Shown here: positions 1-8,492 of the stretch, one piece after another | How the letters are laid out: each line of letters begins with the position of its first letter | Position numbering within the stretch: the stretch's first letter is position 1 | Source of the DNA: Dinoroseobacter sp034111085 | GTDB lineage: Bacteria > Pseudomonadota > Alphaproteobacteria > Rhodobacterales > Rhodobacteraceae | Assembly (NCBI GenBank): GCA_034111085.1 | Contig: JAWUXZ010000005.1 | Span: 19,748-83,747, forward strand | Length of the DNA stretch: 64,000 nucleotides | Direction: 5' to 3' | Notes under the pieces: generated by a model | Databases searched by the model: none | What the model was told of the DNA's origin: nothing | What the model saw: the letters and a program-made list of their open reading frames with translations, nothing else | Translations under genes and position numbers: made by a program

Positions 1-411
1 CACCGGAAGATGCCTCTGCGGCGCGGTCAGCTACGTCGCAATAGGGCCGCCCGTCATTGTCGCCCAATGCCATTGCGAGGCGTGTCGCAGATTAAGTGGA
101 ACGGGCCATACGGTGGGGGCTATGTTCCGCTCTGACGCCGTCCGCGTGACCGGAACCTTGGGCGCAATAGCTATGTGTCGGATCAGGCCTCAGAGGTGAC
201 GAAGGCGTTTTGTGCGGTCTGTGGCAGTCCGGTATATGGCAAGAATACTCGAGTGCCGGATCACCTGACATTGACGCTTGGCACCATGGATGACGCCAGT
301 GGGCTGGAGGTTGAGGTCGTGGTTTTTGAGCGTGATAAACCGCATTGGGACCAGCTTGGGCCAGATGTAGCGTCCTTCGCGACACAGCCTGATTGGACGC
401 CTGAGAGTTGA
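1..411 (+). pseudogene. GFA-family (CENP-V/GFA fold) zinc protein, 5'-truncated by the window and frameshifted
   Basis: The second forward frame from position 2 encodes the N-terminal half of a glutathione-dependent formaldehyde-activating (GFA) type protein, with CLCGAV and QCHCEAC zinc motifs. That frame hits a stop at about 197-199. The C-terminal half continues in the first frame from about 160 (GRNSYVSD, then FCAVCGSPVYG) and stops at 411. Both halves fit one GFA protein, and the join falls in a GGG run at 160-162 where one missing G would restore the frame. Read as it stands the gene is broken; a sequencing error in the G run is the alternative. GFA proteins bind zinc through Cys clusters, and most have no proven enzyme activity. 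The true start lies before the window. Confidence 0.75.
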
Positions 412-533
412 GAGAAACGCGGCAACGCCAGCCCCACTACGGCCCGCATTTGCGTTGATTTCAAGGATTGACGCGTTTTGTACCAAGCCCAGAACCTGAT
501 CGAGAAGAGGAGCGCGCCTTGCCCGCCACCAAC

Positions 534-1070
534 ATGCTGTTTGAGACCGATCGGCTTGTCGTTCGCGGCTGCTGCATCAAAGATGCTGCGGCATTAACGG
601 GCCTGATGACGCCGCAGATCAGTCGCTGGGTCGCCGCTTGGCCTGATCCGTTGTCGCTTGAGGATGCCAAACAGATCATCACCGCCAATATCGACGCGCG
701 CGAGGCCGGAACGGCGGTGCCTTGCGTGATTGTCGAGAGGGCAAGCGGGGCTGTGGTTGGCTGGCTCAAGATCGAATTCTCAGATGCGGCCCAGACGCTT
801 GCAGAGCTGGGCTATTGGATCGGCGAAGACTTCCAGCGCAAAGGCTACGCGTTCGAGGTCGCCACTGGTGCGCTGGCTTTCGCGTTCTCAAACCCGAGGG
901 TCGAGGTGGTCCGCGCGGGCGCGCAGCTTACCAATGAGGCATCGCAAAGGCTGCTCGCCAAGCTGGGAATGACCGTTGAAGGGAAATGGGACGTATGGGC
1001 CTCAGCACGTCAGCGGTTTGAACAATGCGCGTTTTGGCATCTCAGCGCAGCGGAGTTCGGCGATCTTTAG
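534..1070 (+). CDS. GNAT family N-acetyltransferase (RimJ/RimL-like)
   Basis: A 178-residue protein opens with ETDRLVVRG, the usual first strand of RimJ/RimL-type GNAT acetyltransferases. It continues with an acetyl-CoA-binding region (AELGYWIGEDFQRKGYAFEV) and a C-terminal segment NEASQRLLAKLGM, in which the family places the cofactor loop and helix. Such enzymes move an acetyl group from acetyl-CoA to an amine; the acceptor here cannot be told from sequence. The ATG at 534 is chosen for alignment with the family. A TTG at 519 lies 8 bases after a GAAGAGG ribosome-binding site and would add five residues. The gene stands alone, in the direction of trmL. Confidence 0.8.
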   Translation: MLFETDRLVVRGCCIKDAAALTGLMTPQISRWVAAWPDPLSLEDAKQIITANIDAREAGTAVPCVIVERASGAVVGWLKIEFSDAAQTLAELGYWIGEDFQRKGYAFEVATGALAFAFSNPRVEVVRAGAQLTNEASQRLLAKLGMTVEGKWDVWASARQRFEQCAFWHLSAAEFGDL

Positions 1071-1168
1071 GGGCGCAAACTTGACGTTGTGAAGCCCCCT
1101 GTCGTTGGGATAGCAGGGCAGGTGGCGGGTTATCCTCGCGCCTTTGATCTAGAAAGCCGGCCCATCTG

Positions 1169-1642
1169 ATGTCTGATCCTTGCATGAAACTGGTCTTGGT
1201 GACGCCTGAAATTCCCTACAATACCGGGGCGATTGGGCGGACCTGTTTGGCGCTCGATCTAGAGCTGATCTTGATCAAACCATACGGTTTCTCCATCGAA
1301 GAGAAAGCCGTGCGGCGCGCAGGCATGGATTACTGGAAACATGTTCATCTGACTGAGTATGACGATTGGCAGAGTTTTCTCGAAGACCGAAGCCCCGCGC
1401 GCGAAAGTCTTTATTTCTTCGAAGAACACGGCGCGCAGAGCGTTTTTGCTCCGGTCTACCAACCGGACGCATACCTCGTTTTCGGGTGCGAAACCAAAGG
1501 CTTGCCAAGGGACGTCCTGGACGGCATGGACGACCGCGTTTTCCATCTTCCGATGCGCAATCCACGTGTGCGATCCCTGAATTTGGCAAACGTCGCCACA
1601 GCGGTGGTCTACCAAGCAATGCGCACACAGCTGGGCGGGTGA
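1169..1642 (+). CDS. trmL: tRNA (cytidine(34)-2'-O)-methyltransferase TrmL
   Basis: A 157-residue single-domain SPOUT methyltransferase. It begins after a short leader with LVLVTPEIPYNTGAIGRTC, the TrmL/SpoU signature. The deep trefoil knot that binds S-adenosylmethionine is visible near the C-terminus as VFGCETKGLP and LPMRNPRVRSLNLANVATA. TrmL methylates the ribose at wobble position 34 of tRNA-Leu isoacceptors in the cytoplasm. Length matches the compact TrmL group and is too short for TrmH/TrmJ. The ATG at 1169 or the in-frame ATG at 1184 (MKLVLVTPEI) are both possible starts; the second matches the family more closely. Confidence 0.92.
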   Translation: MSDPCMKLVLVTPEIPYNTGAIGRTCLALDLELILIKPYGFSIEEKAVRRAGMDYWKHVHLTEYDDWQSFLEDRSPARESLYFFEEHGAQSVFAPVYQPDAYLVFGCETKGLPRDVLDGMDDRVFHLPMRNPRVRSLNLANVATAVVYQAMRTQLGG

Positions 1643-1668
1643 TGCCCCCGCAGCCGTCCAAAACCTAG

Positions 1669-2580
1669 CTAGTGTGCGGGCTTGATAAACGTCCCGTTGT
1701 TCAACTCAGCTATTGCGGTCTTCAGCTCCGCTTGCGTGTTCATCACGATCGGGCCGTGCCACGCGACGGGCTCGTCAATTGGCGCGCCTGAGATCAGCAG
1801 GAACCGGATGCCATGCTCTGCGGCTTGCACAGTTACCTCGTCGCCTGTCCCGAACTTGATCAAGGTGCGGTCCCCGGACAGATCGCGGATGTTGACCTCT
1901 TGGCCCGCAACCTCTTTTTCCAACAGCACACCGGTGGGCCCGGACGCATCGGCGAACATGCCCGCCCCCTCGAACACATAGGCGAACGCGCGGCGGTAAG
2001 TGTCGACCTTGAAGGTCTTTTTGACGCCCGCAGGCACGGTGATGTCGAGGTATTGTGGATCTGCCGCGATCCCGTCAACCGGGCCGGTCTTGCCCCAAAA
2101 GCTGCCCACGACAACGCGCACAACGGTGCCGTCATCATCGGTGACCTCGGGGATGTCTTGGCCCGCAACGTCCTGATAGCGCGGCGCGGTCATCTTCAGG
2201 CTGCTCGGCAAATTGCCCCATAGCTGAAACCCGTGCATCTGCCCCTTGGCGTTCCCTTGTGGCATTTCCTGGTGCAGGATTCCCGACCCGGCGGTCATCC
2301 ATTGCACGCTTCCGGGGCCGAGTTTGCCGGAATTGCCCAAGCTGTCGGAGTGCTCCACGCTGCCTGCCAGCACATAGGTTATCGTCTCGATCCCGCGGTG
2401 CGGATGCCACGGAAACCCGCGCATATAATCTTGCGGATGATCGTTGCGGAAATCGTCAAACAGCAGAAACGGGTCCAGCTCGCTTGGGTCTTGGAACCCG
2501 AAGGCGCGGTGAAGATGCACGCCAGCACCTTCCATCGTGGGCTGGGCGGCGCGGATCTCGGTGACGGGACGGATGGACAT
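1669..2580 (-). CDS. Pirin family protein
   Basis: A 303-residue bicupin. The N-terminal cupin has the pirin metal-site motif PWHPHRGIETITYVLAGS, followed by EHSDSLGN and the GSGILHQEMP histidine segment. The C-terminal half carries the second, non-metal cupin (ISGAPIDEPVAWHGPIVMNT). Pirins are iron-binding proteins; some members show quercetinase activity and others act as redox-linked regulators, so the role here is open. The ATG at 2580 is preferred to an upstream start because AGGAG precedes it by 6 bases and the protein then opens with the usual SIRPVTEIR. It points away from the next plus-strand gene. Confidence 0.9.
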   Translation of the reverse strand: MSIRPVTEIRAAQPTMEGAGVHLHRAFGFQDPSELDPFLLFDDFRNDHPQDYMRGFPWHPHRGIETITYVLAGSVEHSDSLGNSGKLGPGSVQWMTAGSGILHQEMPQGNAKGQMHGFQLWGNLPSSLKMTAPRYQDVAGQDIPEVTDDDGTVVRVVVGSFWGKTGPVDGIAADPQYLDITVPAGVKKTFKVDTYRRAFAYVFEGAGMFADASGPTGVLLEKEVAGQEVNIRDLSGDRTLIKFGTGDEVTVQAAEHGIRFLLISGAPIDEPVAWHGPIVMNTQAELKTAIAELNNGTFIKPAH

Positions 2581-2724
2581 GGGTGAACTCCTAGATTTGC
2601 TTTCCACATAGATAGAGCGCTTAGGGCTCTTGCACATCTGCAAGTTATCTCACGGGGTTGGTGCGCAAATGCACAGATCACTTTGCCCCTCGCGCGCAAG
2701 GTCTGTTTCAGTCTATTTGGCCCC

Positions 2725-3252
2725 ATGAATGATGCATATAATGAAGACGATGACACACGCGTGCTGGCCGAGTTAAGCCCGGCCCCGGCGCGCTGGTGGT
2801 TTGGTATTGGTATCCAGTTTCTGCTGGGGGTCTTGCTTTTGTATATCGCATTCATGTTCCCGCCGCGCGAATTGGTGTTCCAAGTGCTGCTTCTGGTCAT
2901 TGCAGGCAGCACGATCTTGCTGGCCGAGCGCGGGCGCAGGATGCGCTTTGTTACGGTCTATCTCAGCCGTGAGGGCCTGTGGGACAGTGAAGGGCGCTGG
3001 CTGGCGCGGATGAACCAGATCACGGGCGTGGACCGGGGGGCCTTGGCGTTCAAACCGTCGAACGGATTTCTTCTGCGCCTGACCGATGCACCCGGCCGGG
3101 TCTGGATACCGGGCCTGTGGTGGCGGATTGGCAAGAACGTTGGAGTGGGCGGCACGACCCCTGCGGGGGCCTCGCGGTTCATGGGCGAGTTGGTAGCGAC
3201 CTTAATAAAAGAGCGCGAGCGGTCCTGCGATGAGCCCGAGGATCAGGGTTAA
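2725..3252 (+). CDS. Conserved membrane protein of unknown function
   Basis: A 175-residue protein with an acidic N-terminus (NDAYNEDDDTRVL), two closely spaced hydrophobic helices (about residues 27-45 and 51-67), then a cytoplasmic-looking domain rich in Arg and Trp with DSEGRWLARM and VWIPGLWWRIG. The shape, two helices followed by a beta-rich tail, resembles bacterial PH-like or photosynthesis-complex assembly-like small membrane proteins, but I recognise no family. The ATG at 2725 is the first that precedes the natural N-terminus. Its end overlaps the end of the convergent gene at 3249 by 4 bases. Confidence 0.65.
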   Translation: MNDAYNEDDDTRVLAELSPAPARWWFGIGIQFLLGVLLLYIAFMFPPRELVFQVLLLVIAGSTILLAERGRRMRFVTVYLSREGLWDSEGRWLARMNQITGVDRGALAFKPSNGFLLRLTDAPGRVWIPGLWWRIGKNVGVGGTTPAGASRFMGELVATLIKERERSCDEPEDQG

Positions 3253-3911
3253 GTCGAGGCTTCGTCAATAATCTCGATCCGCTCGACCAACATAATCTCG
3301 CAGGCCGAGAACCCTCGGTCGTCGCGACTCGTCGAGCCTTCCCATATCAAACCGCGCGCGCCCGACACTTTCATCAGGTAGCCGTGCAAACGCACGCGTT
3401 GGCCCGGCTGCAACGCCTGTGCTGCATCGAGCACCGCGTCCGAGGCTGGGATGATATGGGTGTTCGACCACAGCGACATGATAGGCCATGGGTCTTTGGT
3501 CGGATCGGTGCCCCGGATATGGACAATGCGCTTGCCGCCTGTAAGCGCGAAATTGTCGCGTGTTTCGGGCGTTGCCATAGCGCCCCAGCCGATCGCGAGG
3601 TCCAAGGGCGAGATCTCGGCTGTCGCGTCCCAAGTATAGGGACGGCGCAGCAGAACCTGACCTGCAATGGTGTAGCGGTGAGTGGCGATGCCCTGAAAGC
3701 CGAAGCCGAGGTCGACTGTGAAGGGCGTAATCTCGGCCTGAACTGGCGTGGACTGGGCCGAAATTTGCGGGCGCAGCGTGGGCAGTATCGGGGGCAGATT
3801 GGCGCTTGCAACCGACACCGCGCGATCCTTTGGCCCCTCCAGCGTCGGCACCAGTACTGCGACCCCGATAGCGAGGATCGCGGCGATCAGAAGGCCCTCT
3901 TTGTCCATCAT
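3249..3911 (-). CDS. Membrane-anchored protein of unknown function in the Tad-like operon
   Basis: A 220-residue protein with a single N-terminal helix (about residues 6-20, LLIAAILAIGVAVLVP) and an extracytoplasmic remainder without Cys pairs or a known motif. The C-terminal half has beta-like segments (RVRLHGYLMKVSGARGLIW). It lies 13 bases after the last TadE-like gene on the same strand, so it is probably the fourth gene of that operon and may act in surface assembly with it. Start codons at 3911 and 3908 are adjacent. No specific function can be assigned. Confidence 0.6.
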   Translation of the reverse strand: MMDKEGLLIAAILAIGVAVLVPTLEGPKDRAVSVASANLPPILPTLRPQISAQSTPVQAEITPFTVDLGFGFQGIATHRYTIAGQVLLRRPYTWDATAEISPLDLAIGWGAMATPETRDNFALTGGKRIVHIRGTDPTKDPWPIMSLWSNTHIIPASDAVLDAAQALQPGQRVRLHGYLMKVSGARGLIWEGSTSRDDRGFSACEIMLVERIEIIDEAST

Positions 3912-3924
3912 ACCGCAGGCGCGC

Positions 3925-4482
3925 CTAGTTTTTCGCCAGCATCGGCGCGAAACGGGGGCTGGTCGGCACGAAGTTTTCAAAATTAATCGTTGGACTGAGG
4001 CCCACATCGAACGCGGGCGTGTAGCTGGTGAAACTTTCGACCAGCAGCACGCGCTCGCCATTTATCATCGGTGGCAGACGGTGCGAGATCCCGGCCATAT
4101 CAGCGTCGAGCAAACGGGTCGAATTGTTGCCGTCGGTGGCATAGGACCAATCAACCCGGTGGCGGTTGTTACTGCCCTGCCAGCGGATTTGCGTGACACG
4201 CAGGTGGCTTGGGTTGCCGCCGAAGGTCAGGAAATCGAACACATCCGATAGCCCTTCCAGATACGCATTGTCGATCGCGTTGGTCTCGCGCGATAGCATG
4301 TCGCCGATGGTATAGGCGGCTTTGACGTTTTGGTTGTGGGTGCGAAAGCCGTCGAAAATCACGAAAGTGGCGACGTATACCCACAGCAAGATTGGCATGA
4401 TAATCACCGTCTCGACCGAGACGGAGCCTGCATCGTCGTCGACTAGGAACTGGCGCACGGCATGGGTGAAGCGGGCCAGCAT
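3925..4482 (-). CDS. TadE/TadG-like pseudopilin
   Basis: A 185-residue protein with a short basic cytoplasmic leader, a GSVSVETVIIMPILLWVYVA segment and an extracytoplasmic tail. The Glu a few residues into one hydrophobic helix is the hallmark of TadE-type prepilin-like proteins, which prepilin peptidase cleaves just before the conserved segment. TadE/F/G proteins support Flp-type pilus and adhesin export in Tad systems. The ATG at 4482 shares one base with the stop of the preceding gene in a TGATG arrangement; a GTG at 4485 is the alternative. Tight coupling implies equimolar production with its partner. Confidence 0.8.
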   Translation of the reverse strand: MLARFTHAVRQFLVDDDAGSVSVETVIIMPILLWVYVATFVIFDGFRTHNQNVKAAYTIGDMLSRETNAIDNAYLEGLSDVFDFLTFGGNPSHLRVTQIRWQGSNNRHRVDWSYATDGNNSTRLLDADMAGISHRLPPMINGERVLLVESFTSYTPAFDVGLSPTINFENFVPTSPRFAPMLAKN

Positions 4483-5003
4483 CACGGCTCAGCCACGTAA
4501 GCGGACACGGCGATCATCTGCACACCGCCCGAGGCGTCTTTGGACAGCGACAGCCCGAGGCCCGTCAGCGGGAACATCGGATCAACCACCGCGCAGGCCC
4601 GGATCAGCATCAACTGGTTGGCCACACCGTGGGTCAGCGTCACCAAGGGCGGCGACGTCGCGGCGCGGTTGACGCAAGGGGCGTTGGAGGCGGGCATGTT
4701 GAAGGCGGGTTTCTGGATCGGTGTCAGCTCGACAATCAACGCATTCGAGCAATCCTCGATCATGTTCGTGTATTCGCAAATTCTGTCGCGCACCTGGGCA
4801 TGGGTTGGCGCTGTCCCGGTTGTCAGGCGCAAACCGCGCACGGTCAGGTCGAGCGCGCGTTCCATCATCGTGTAGCGTGTGGTCAGCACTGCGGCCTCGA
4901 ACACCGACATGAACACAATCATGATCAGAGGGAACATGATCACGAACTCAATCGTGGCGGTGCCGTCCTCGCGCCGAAAAAAGCGGTGAAAGAGACTTCG
5001 CAT
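4482..5003 (-). CDS. TadE-like pilus assembly protein
   Basis: A 173-residue protein with leader MRSLFHRFFRREDGTATIEF and a hydrophobic stretch VIMFPLIMIVFMSVFEAAVL, the classical TadE_like pattern (Gly before a Thr-x-x-Glu-Phe start of the helix). The rest is extracytoplasmic and has several Cys (RICEYTNMIEDC, NAPCVN, IRACAVV) that could form disulfides. It overlaps its upstream neighbour by one base at TGATG and the downstream gene likewise. A GTG at 5006 could serve as an alternative start. The family role is in Flp pilus biogenesis at the inner membrane and periplasm. Confidence 0.82.
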   Translation of the reverse strand: MRSLFHRFFRREDGTATIEFVIMFPLIMIVFMSVFEAAVLTTRYTMMERALDLTVRGLRLTTGTAPTHAQVRDRICEYTNMIEDCSNALIVELTPIQKPAFNMPASNAPCVNRAATSPPLVTLTHGVANQLMLIRACAVVDPMFPLTGLGLSLSKDASGGVQMIAVSAYVAEP

Positions 5004-6610
5004 CACTGGGTTAACCTCAACTGATTGATCGAGCGGGCGATGGCGCTGAAGGCCTCGGAAATCTCAACGCCGTCCACGTCGAAGTAATGCGACGGCGTGG
5101 CCGCACAGTCGCTCATGAGGTTCTGACCGCTTGTGGGGGCCTCGAACCCGATGGCGAAGACCACAATTCCGGCGTTACGCGCTTGGGTGCATAATGCGCG
5201 GGTGCGGCGGTCAGCTTCGGTCCCACCAACGATGGTTGTGACCGCGTTTCGGTAGGCTTGGTATTGGTTGTTTGGGTCAGGCGTCTGGAAGAAATGGCTG
5301 GCGATATAGCTGTCTGAGTAGCGCGCAAATAACTCGGCCATGCTCAGTTGCTGCGACTCGCTACCGCGGTGGGGTCGGTTGCGGTAGCGGTCTGGCCGAT
5401 GTGGATACCAATAATCGTCCCGTGTTGGGGTGTAGACCGAATAGCGATCTCTACTCGCATTCCACCAGACATTCGACATGCCGGACTTGAATTCGGGCCT
5501 GAGGTCTTTTTGGGACGTATTCCTACCATCGGTCATCAGCACGATGACCTTTAATGTCTCGTTATCGCTGTATTCAGCAGGGCGGTCGCGCAGTTCGGAA
5601 TCGATGATACCGTTATCCTCAAGCCCGTTGATCGCGCCGCGTGCATCCGGGTCCACAAGCGCCACGCCCCATTTCAGGCCCACGTCAATGGCGGTGTTGC
5701 CGCCAGCCGATAGGCCGTTGATCTTGTTTTTCAGGTCCGTGCGGCTGACCGAATAGGCAATGATCGATTCTGTATCGCCGGTTTCGCAGTTGGGGCGGGT
5801 GATCGGACTGTTCGTGCGGCTGCTATCCTCGAAATGCGCCATGCGGTCCAAGGTTTGGGTCGTGGTAATCCCGGTGCTGAGATAATCGTCGTACTCGAAC
5901 ACCACGCATTGCGAGAAGTTATGCGCGCTGCTGAGGGTGAACTCGTCGCCTAAGTCATCGCCGATATTGACCATGGCCTGATAAGGGATGATCGACAGCG
6001 AGGTGATGCCGGTGGCCTGATTGGCAGCAGGGGCTGTGGCCGAGATCACGGTGTCGATAAATTCGTTTGCGGCGGCCTTCAGGTTTGTCATCCGGCTGCC
6101 ACCCATGGAGCCGGAAATATCCACGACCAAGCTGATTTCGACGTTCTGAATACGCTCTTCTGCGGTGCCTGAACCCGGCGCGGTCATCGTCTCAATCCCG
6201 ACCATGTTCAGGAAATACATATCCAAAGTTGCCGCCGTTTGCGCGCTGACACTGCGGTAGTTGAGGCCTTCGTCCACATCCACATCGATCAGGTATTGGC
6301 GCAAGCCTGCCGCATCGAAATAGCCATTCACGACGTCTTCGGCATCTGAGAGCTGATCAAGATCAGCGGCCGCAAGCACGGCGCGGTCCACGGTATTTTG
6401 CAAGATTACGCGTGCATTTTCGCGGCGCATCAGATCGATCGCCATGCCGCCCGCCATCAGCATCAAGATAAACATAATCAGCGAATAGGGCAGGATCGCG
6501 CCATCCTCGCAGCGCCCAAATGCCCGCACATGGTGCTTGGCAAGCGCAATGGAGCCGGAAAACACCGAGGGTGCTTTGGGCAGTGCGGTCTGTCTGGGGC
6601 GCATGGTCAT
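5003..6610 (-). CDS. TadG-like pilus assembly protein with von Willebrand factor A domain
   Basis: A 535-residue protein. The N-terminus has a TadE/G-type region (about residues 35-75): CEDGAILPYSLIMFILMLMA followed by MAIDLMRRENARVILQNTVDRAVLAAA. A VWA domain starts near residue 160 with the MIDAS motif VVDISGSMGGS, and later has NTAIDVGLKWG and VIVLMTDGRN. The C-terminus ends in YFDVDGVEISEAFSAIA. TadG proteins are pseudopilin-related components of Flp pili; the VWA domain suggests metal-dependent adhesion. It is the first gene of a four-gene operon. The ATG at 6610 follows GGGAAC by about 5 bases; 6604 is a second ATG. Confidence 0.85.
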   Translation of the reverse strand: MTMRPRQTALPKAPSVFSGSIALAKHHVRAFGRCEDGAILPYSLIMFILMLMAGGMAIDLMRRENARVILQNTVDRAVLAAADLDQLSDAEDVVNGYFDAAGLRQYLIDVDVDEGLNYRSVSAQTAATLDMYFLNMVGIETMTAPGSGTAEERIQNVEISLVVDISGSMGGSRMTNLKAAANEFIDTVISATAPAANQATGITSLSIIPYQAMVNIGDDLGDEFTLSSAHNFSQCVVFEYDDYLSTGITTTQTLDRMAHFEDSSRTNSPITRPNCETGDTESIIAYSVSRTDLKNKINGLSAGGNTAIDVGLKWGVALVDPDARGAINGLEDNGIIDSELRDRPAEYSDNETLKVIVLMTDGRNTSQKDLRPEFKSGMSNVWWNASRDRYSVYTPTRDDYWYPHRPDRYRNRPHRGSESQQLSMAELFARYSDSYIASHFFQTPDPNNQYQAYRNAVTTIVGGTEADRRTRALCTQARNAGIVVFAIGFEAPTSGQNLMSDCAATPSHYFDVDGVEISEAFSAIARSINQLRLTQ

Positions 6611-6883
6611 ACTGGTTCCCAACCGTTTACGTGTTCTACGCGCGGCACTATTTGCCAGGTCCGCGCAGACGGAATTATCCGACGGAATGTTTGACGACAG
6701 GTTGCGGCTGAAATGGGGCGAAGCTGTGGGGAAAGGGGGGCGCTATTGCCGGACTTGAGGCAATCCGGGCGCATTCCTGAAATCTGGTCCATTTTCTGCA
6801 CAATACTTAAGCAAACTCGTTACAGTCTAAGGATAGACAATGTGTAAACGTCGAATTTTGGGCAGTTTCTGGGAGGAAATAGG
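6611..6883. promoter_or_regulatory. Divergent intergenic region between the Tad-like operon and glutamate dehydrogenase
   Basis: These 273 bases separate two divergent genes and contain no convincing open reading frame. The stretch about 6785-6865 is more AT-rich and probably holds the dehydrogenase promoter. GGGAGGA at 6870-6876 is a strong ribosome-binding site for the ATG at 6884. I see no obvious perfect palindrome. Confidence 0.5.
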
Positions 6884-8314
6884 ATGGAACCGATAAAAGA
6901 GCCGGGCTTTCGCGACTCGGTGAACGTGATGTTTAATCGCGCTGTGGGCCTGCTGGACCTACCGAAGGGCCTTGAAGAGAAGATCCGCGTCTGCAACGCG
7001 ACCTACACGGTGCGCTTTGGTGTGCGCCTGCGCGGGGACATCCAGACCTTTACCGGATACCGCTCGGTCCATTCAGAACATATGGAGCCTGTCAAAGGCG
7101 GCATCCGCTACGCTTTGTCAGTAAACCAGCAAGAGGTCGAAGCGCTCGCAGCGTTGATGACCTTCAAATGCGCGCTGGTTGAGACGCCGTTTGGTGGCTC
7201 AAAAGGCGGGCTCTGCATTGATCCGCGCGCGTGGGAAGAGCATGAGCTAGAACAGATCACCCGCCGCTTTGCCTACGAACTGGTCAAGCGCGACCTGATT
7301 AGCCCATCCCAAAACGTACCCGCCCCCGACATGGGCACAGGCGCGCGTGAGATGTCTTGGATCGCCGATACCTACCAACGCATGAACACCACCGACATCA
7401 ACGGCAAGGCCTGTGTAACTGGCAAGCCCGTGTCTAATGGCGGTATTCAGGGCCGGGTGGAAGCGACCGGGCGGGGCGTTCAATACGCGCTGCAAGAGTT
7501 CTTTCGCTACCCCGAAGATATCGCCAAGGCGGGTATGTCGGGCACACTCGACGGCAAACGTGTGGTTGTGCAGGGCCTCGGCAATGTGGGCTATCACGCA
7601 GCCAAGTTCCTCAGCGAGGAAGATGGCTGCAAGGTCATTGCGGTGGCCGAATGGGATGGCGGTATTTTCGATGAGGGCGGGATTGATATTGAAGATCTGC
7701 GCGAATGGATCGGCAAGCATGGCGGTGTGACGGGCTATCCCAAAGGCACCTTCGTCAAGGAAGCGATGACCTTGATCGAGGAGGAGTGCGATATCCTGAT
7801 CCCTGCGGCAGTCGAGGGTGTGGTCAATGCCGAGAACGCCGCGCGCGTCAAAGCGCCTTTGATTATCGAGGCCGCAAATGGTCCGGTGACTGCCAAGGCT
7901 GACGAGATTTTGCGCGCACGTGGCACGGTGATCATCCCTGATCTGTATGCTAATGCGGGCGGTGTGACGGTCAGCTATTTCGAATGGGTCAAGAACCTAA
8001 GCCATATCCGCTTTGGCCGAATGCAACGGCGCCAAGAGGAATCGCGTCACCAATTGGTGGTCGACGAGTTGGAGCGCCTGAGTTCAGATAGCGGCATCGG
8101 CTGGCAGCTCAGCCCGAACTTCAAGCAGAAATACCTGCGCGGGGCCGGAGAGCTGGAACTGGTACGCTCGGGCCTCGATGACACCATGCGCACGGCTTAC
8201 CAGTCTATGCGCGAGGTCTGGCATACCCGCTCGGATGTCGAAGACCTGCGCGTGGCAGGATATCTGGTCGCAATCTCGCGGGTGGCTTCCAGCTACGAGA
8301 CCAAGGGTCTGTAG
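6884..8314 (+). CDS. Glutamate dehydrogenase (Glu/Leu/Phe/Val dehydrogenase family)
   Basis: A 476-residue enzyme catalysing reversible oxidative deamination of an amino acid, most likely glutamate to 2-oxoglutarate and ammonia. Visible family marks are PVKGGIRY, MTFKCAL, GGSKGG (substrate and catalytic lysines), PAPDMGTG (catalytic Asp) and a Rossmann domain with VQGLGNVGYHAAK. The C-terminal AANGPVT and NAGGVTVSYFEW segments are also family-typical. About 50 extra C-terminal residues compared with 420-residue enzymes are not unusual. Cofactor preference cannot be fixed by eye. It precedes the sarcosine oxidase operon but is separated from it by a large inverted repeat that probably ends its transcript. 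Confidence 0.9.
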   Translation: MEPIKEPGFRDSVNVMFNRAVGLLDLPKGLEEKIRVCNATYTVRFGVRLRGDIQTFTGYRSVHSEHMEPVKGGIRYALSVNQQEVEALAALMTFKCALVETPFGGSKGGLCIDPRAWEEHELEQITRRFAYELVKRDLISPSQNVPAPDMGTGAREMSWIADTYQRMNTTDINGKACVTGKPVSNGGIQGRVEATGRGVQYALQEFFRYPEDIAKAGMSGTLDGKRVVVQGLGNVGYHAAKFLSEEDGCKVIAVAEWDGGIFDEGGIDIEDLREWIGKHGGVTGYPKGTFVKEAMTLIEEECDILIPAAVEGVVNAENAARVKAPLIIEAANGPVTAKADEILRARGTVIIPDLYANAGGVTVSYFEWVKNLSHIRFGRMQRRQEESRHQLVVDELERLSSDSGIGWQLSPNFKQKYLRGAGELELVRSGLDDTMRTAYQSMREVWHTRSDVEDLRVAGYLVAISRVASSYETKGL

Positions 8315-8328
8315 GCGACCACAGATAC

Positions 8329-8390
8329 GGATATTTGAGGAACAATGAGAGGCAAGGCGCGCCTTGGCTTTCATTGTTCTAAAAATATCC
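8329..8390. repeat. 62-bp imperfect inverted repeat (likely terminator or repeat element)
   Basis: Two 31-base arms (8329-8359 and 8360-8390) are reverse complements at 26 of 31 positions, meeting at a central GCGC with no real loop. The outer ends are GGATATTT and AAAATATCC. It lies just after the glutamate dehydrogenase stop and about 100 bases before soxB. RNA from either strand would fold into a long hairpin, so it may stop transcription, although there is no long T run. Confidence 0.75.
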
Positions 8391-8492
8391 GCCTTCGTCC
8401 TTTCGTCGCAGCTATGCAGCCGGATGTCGGGAACTGCCTTGCAGTCCGGCGCGAGGCTTGGTTTGGTTAACGCGACCGACCAAGAGGCAAAC

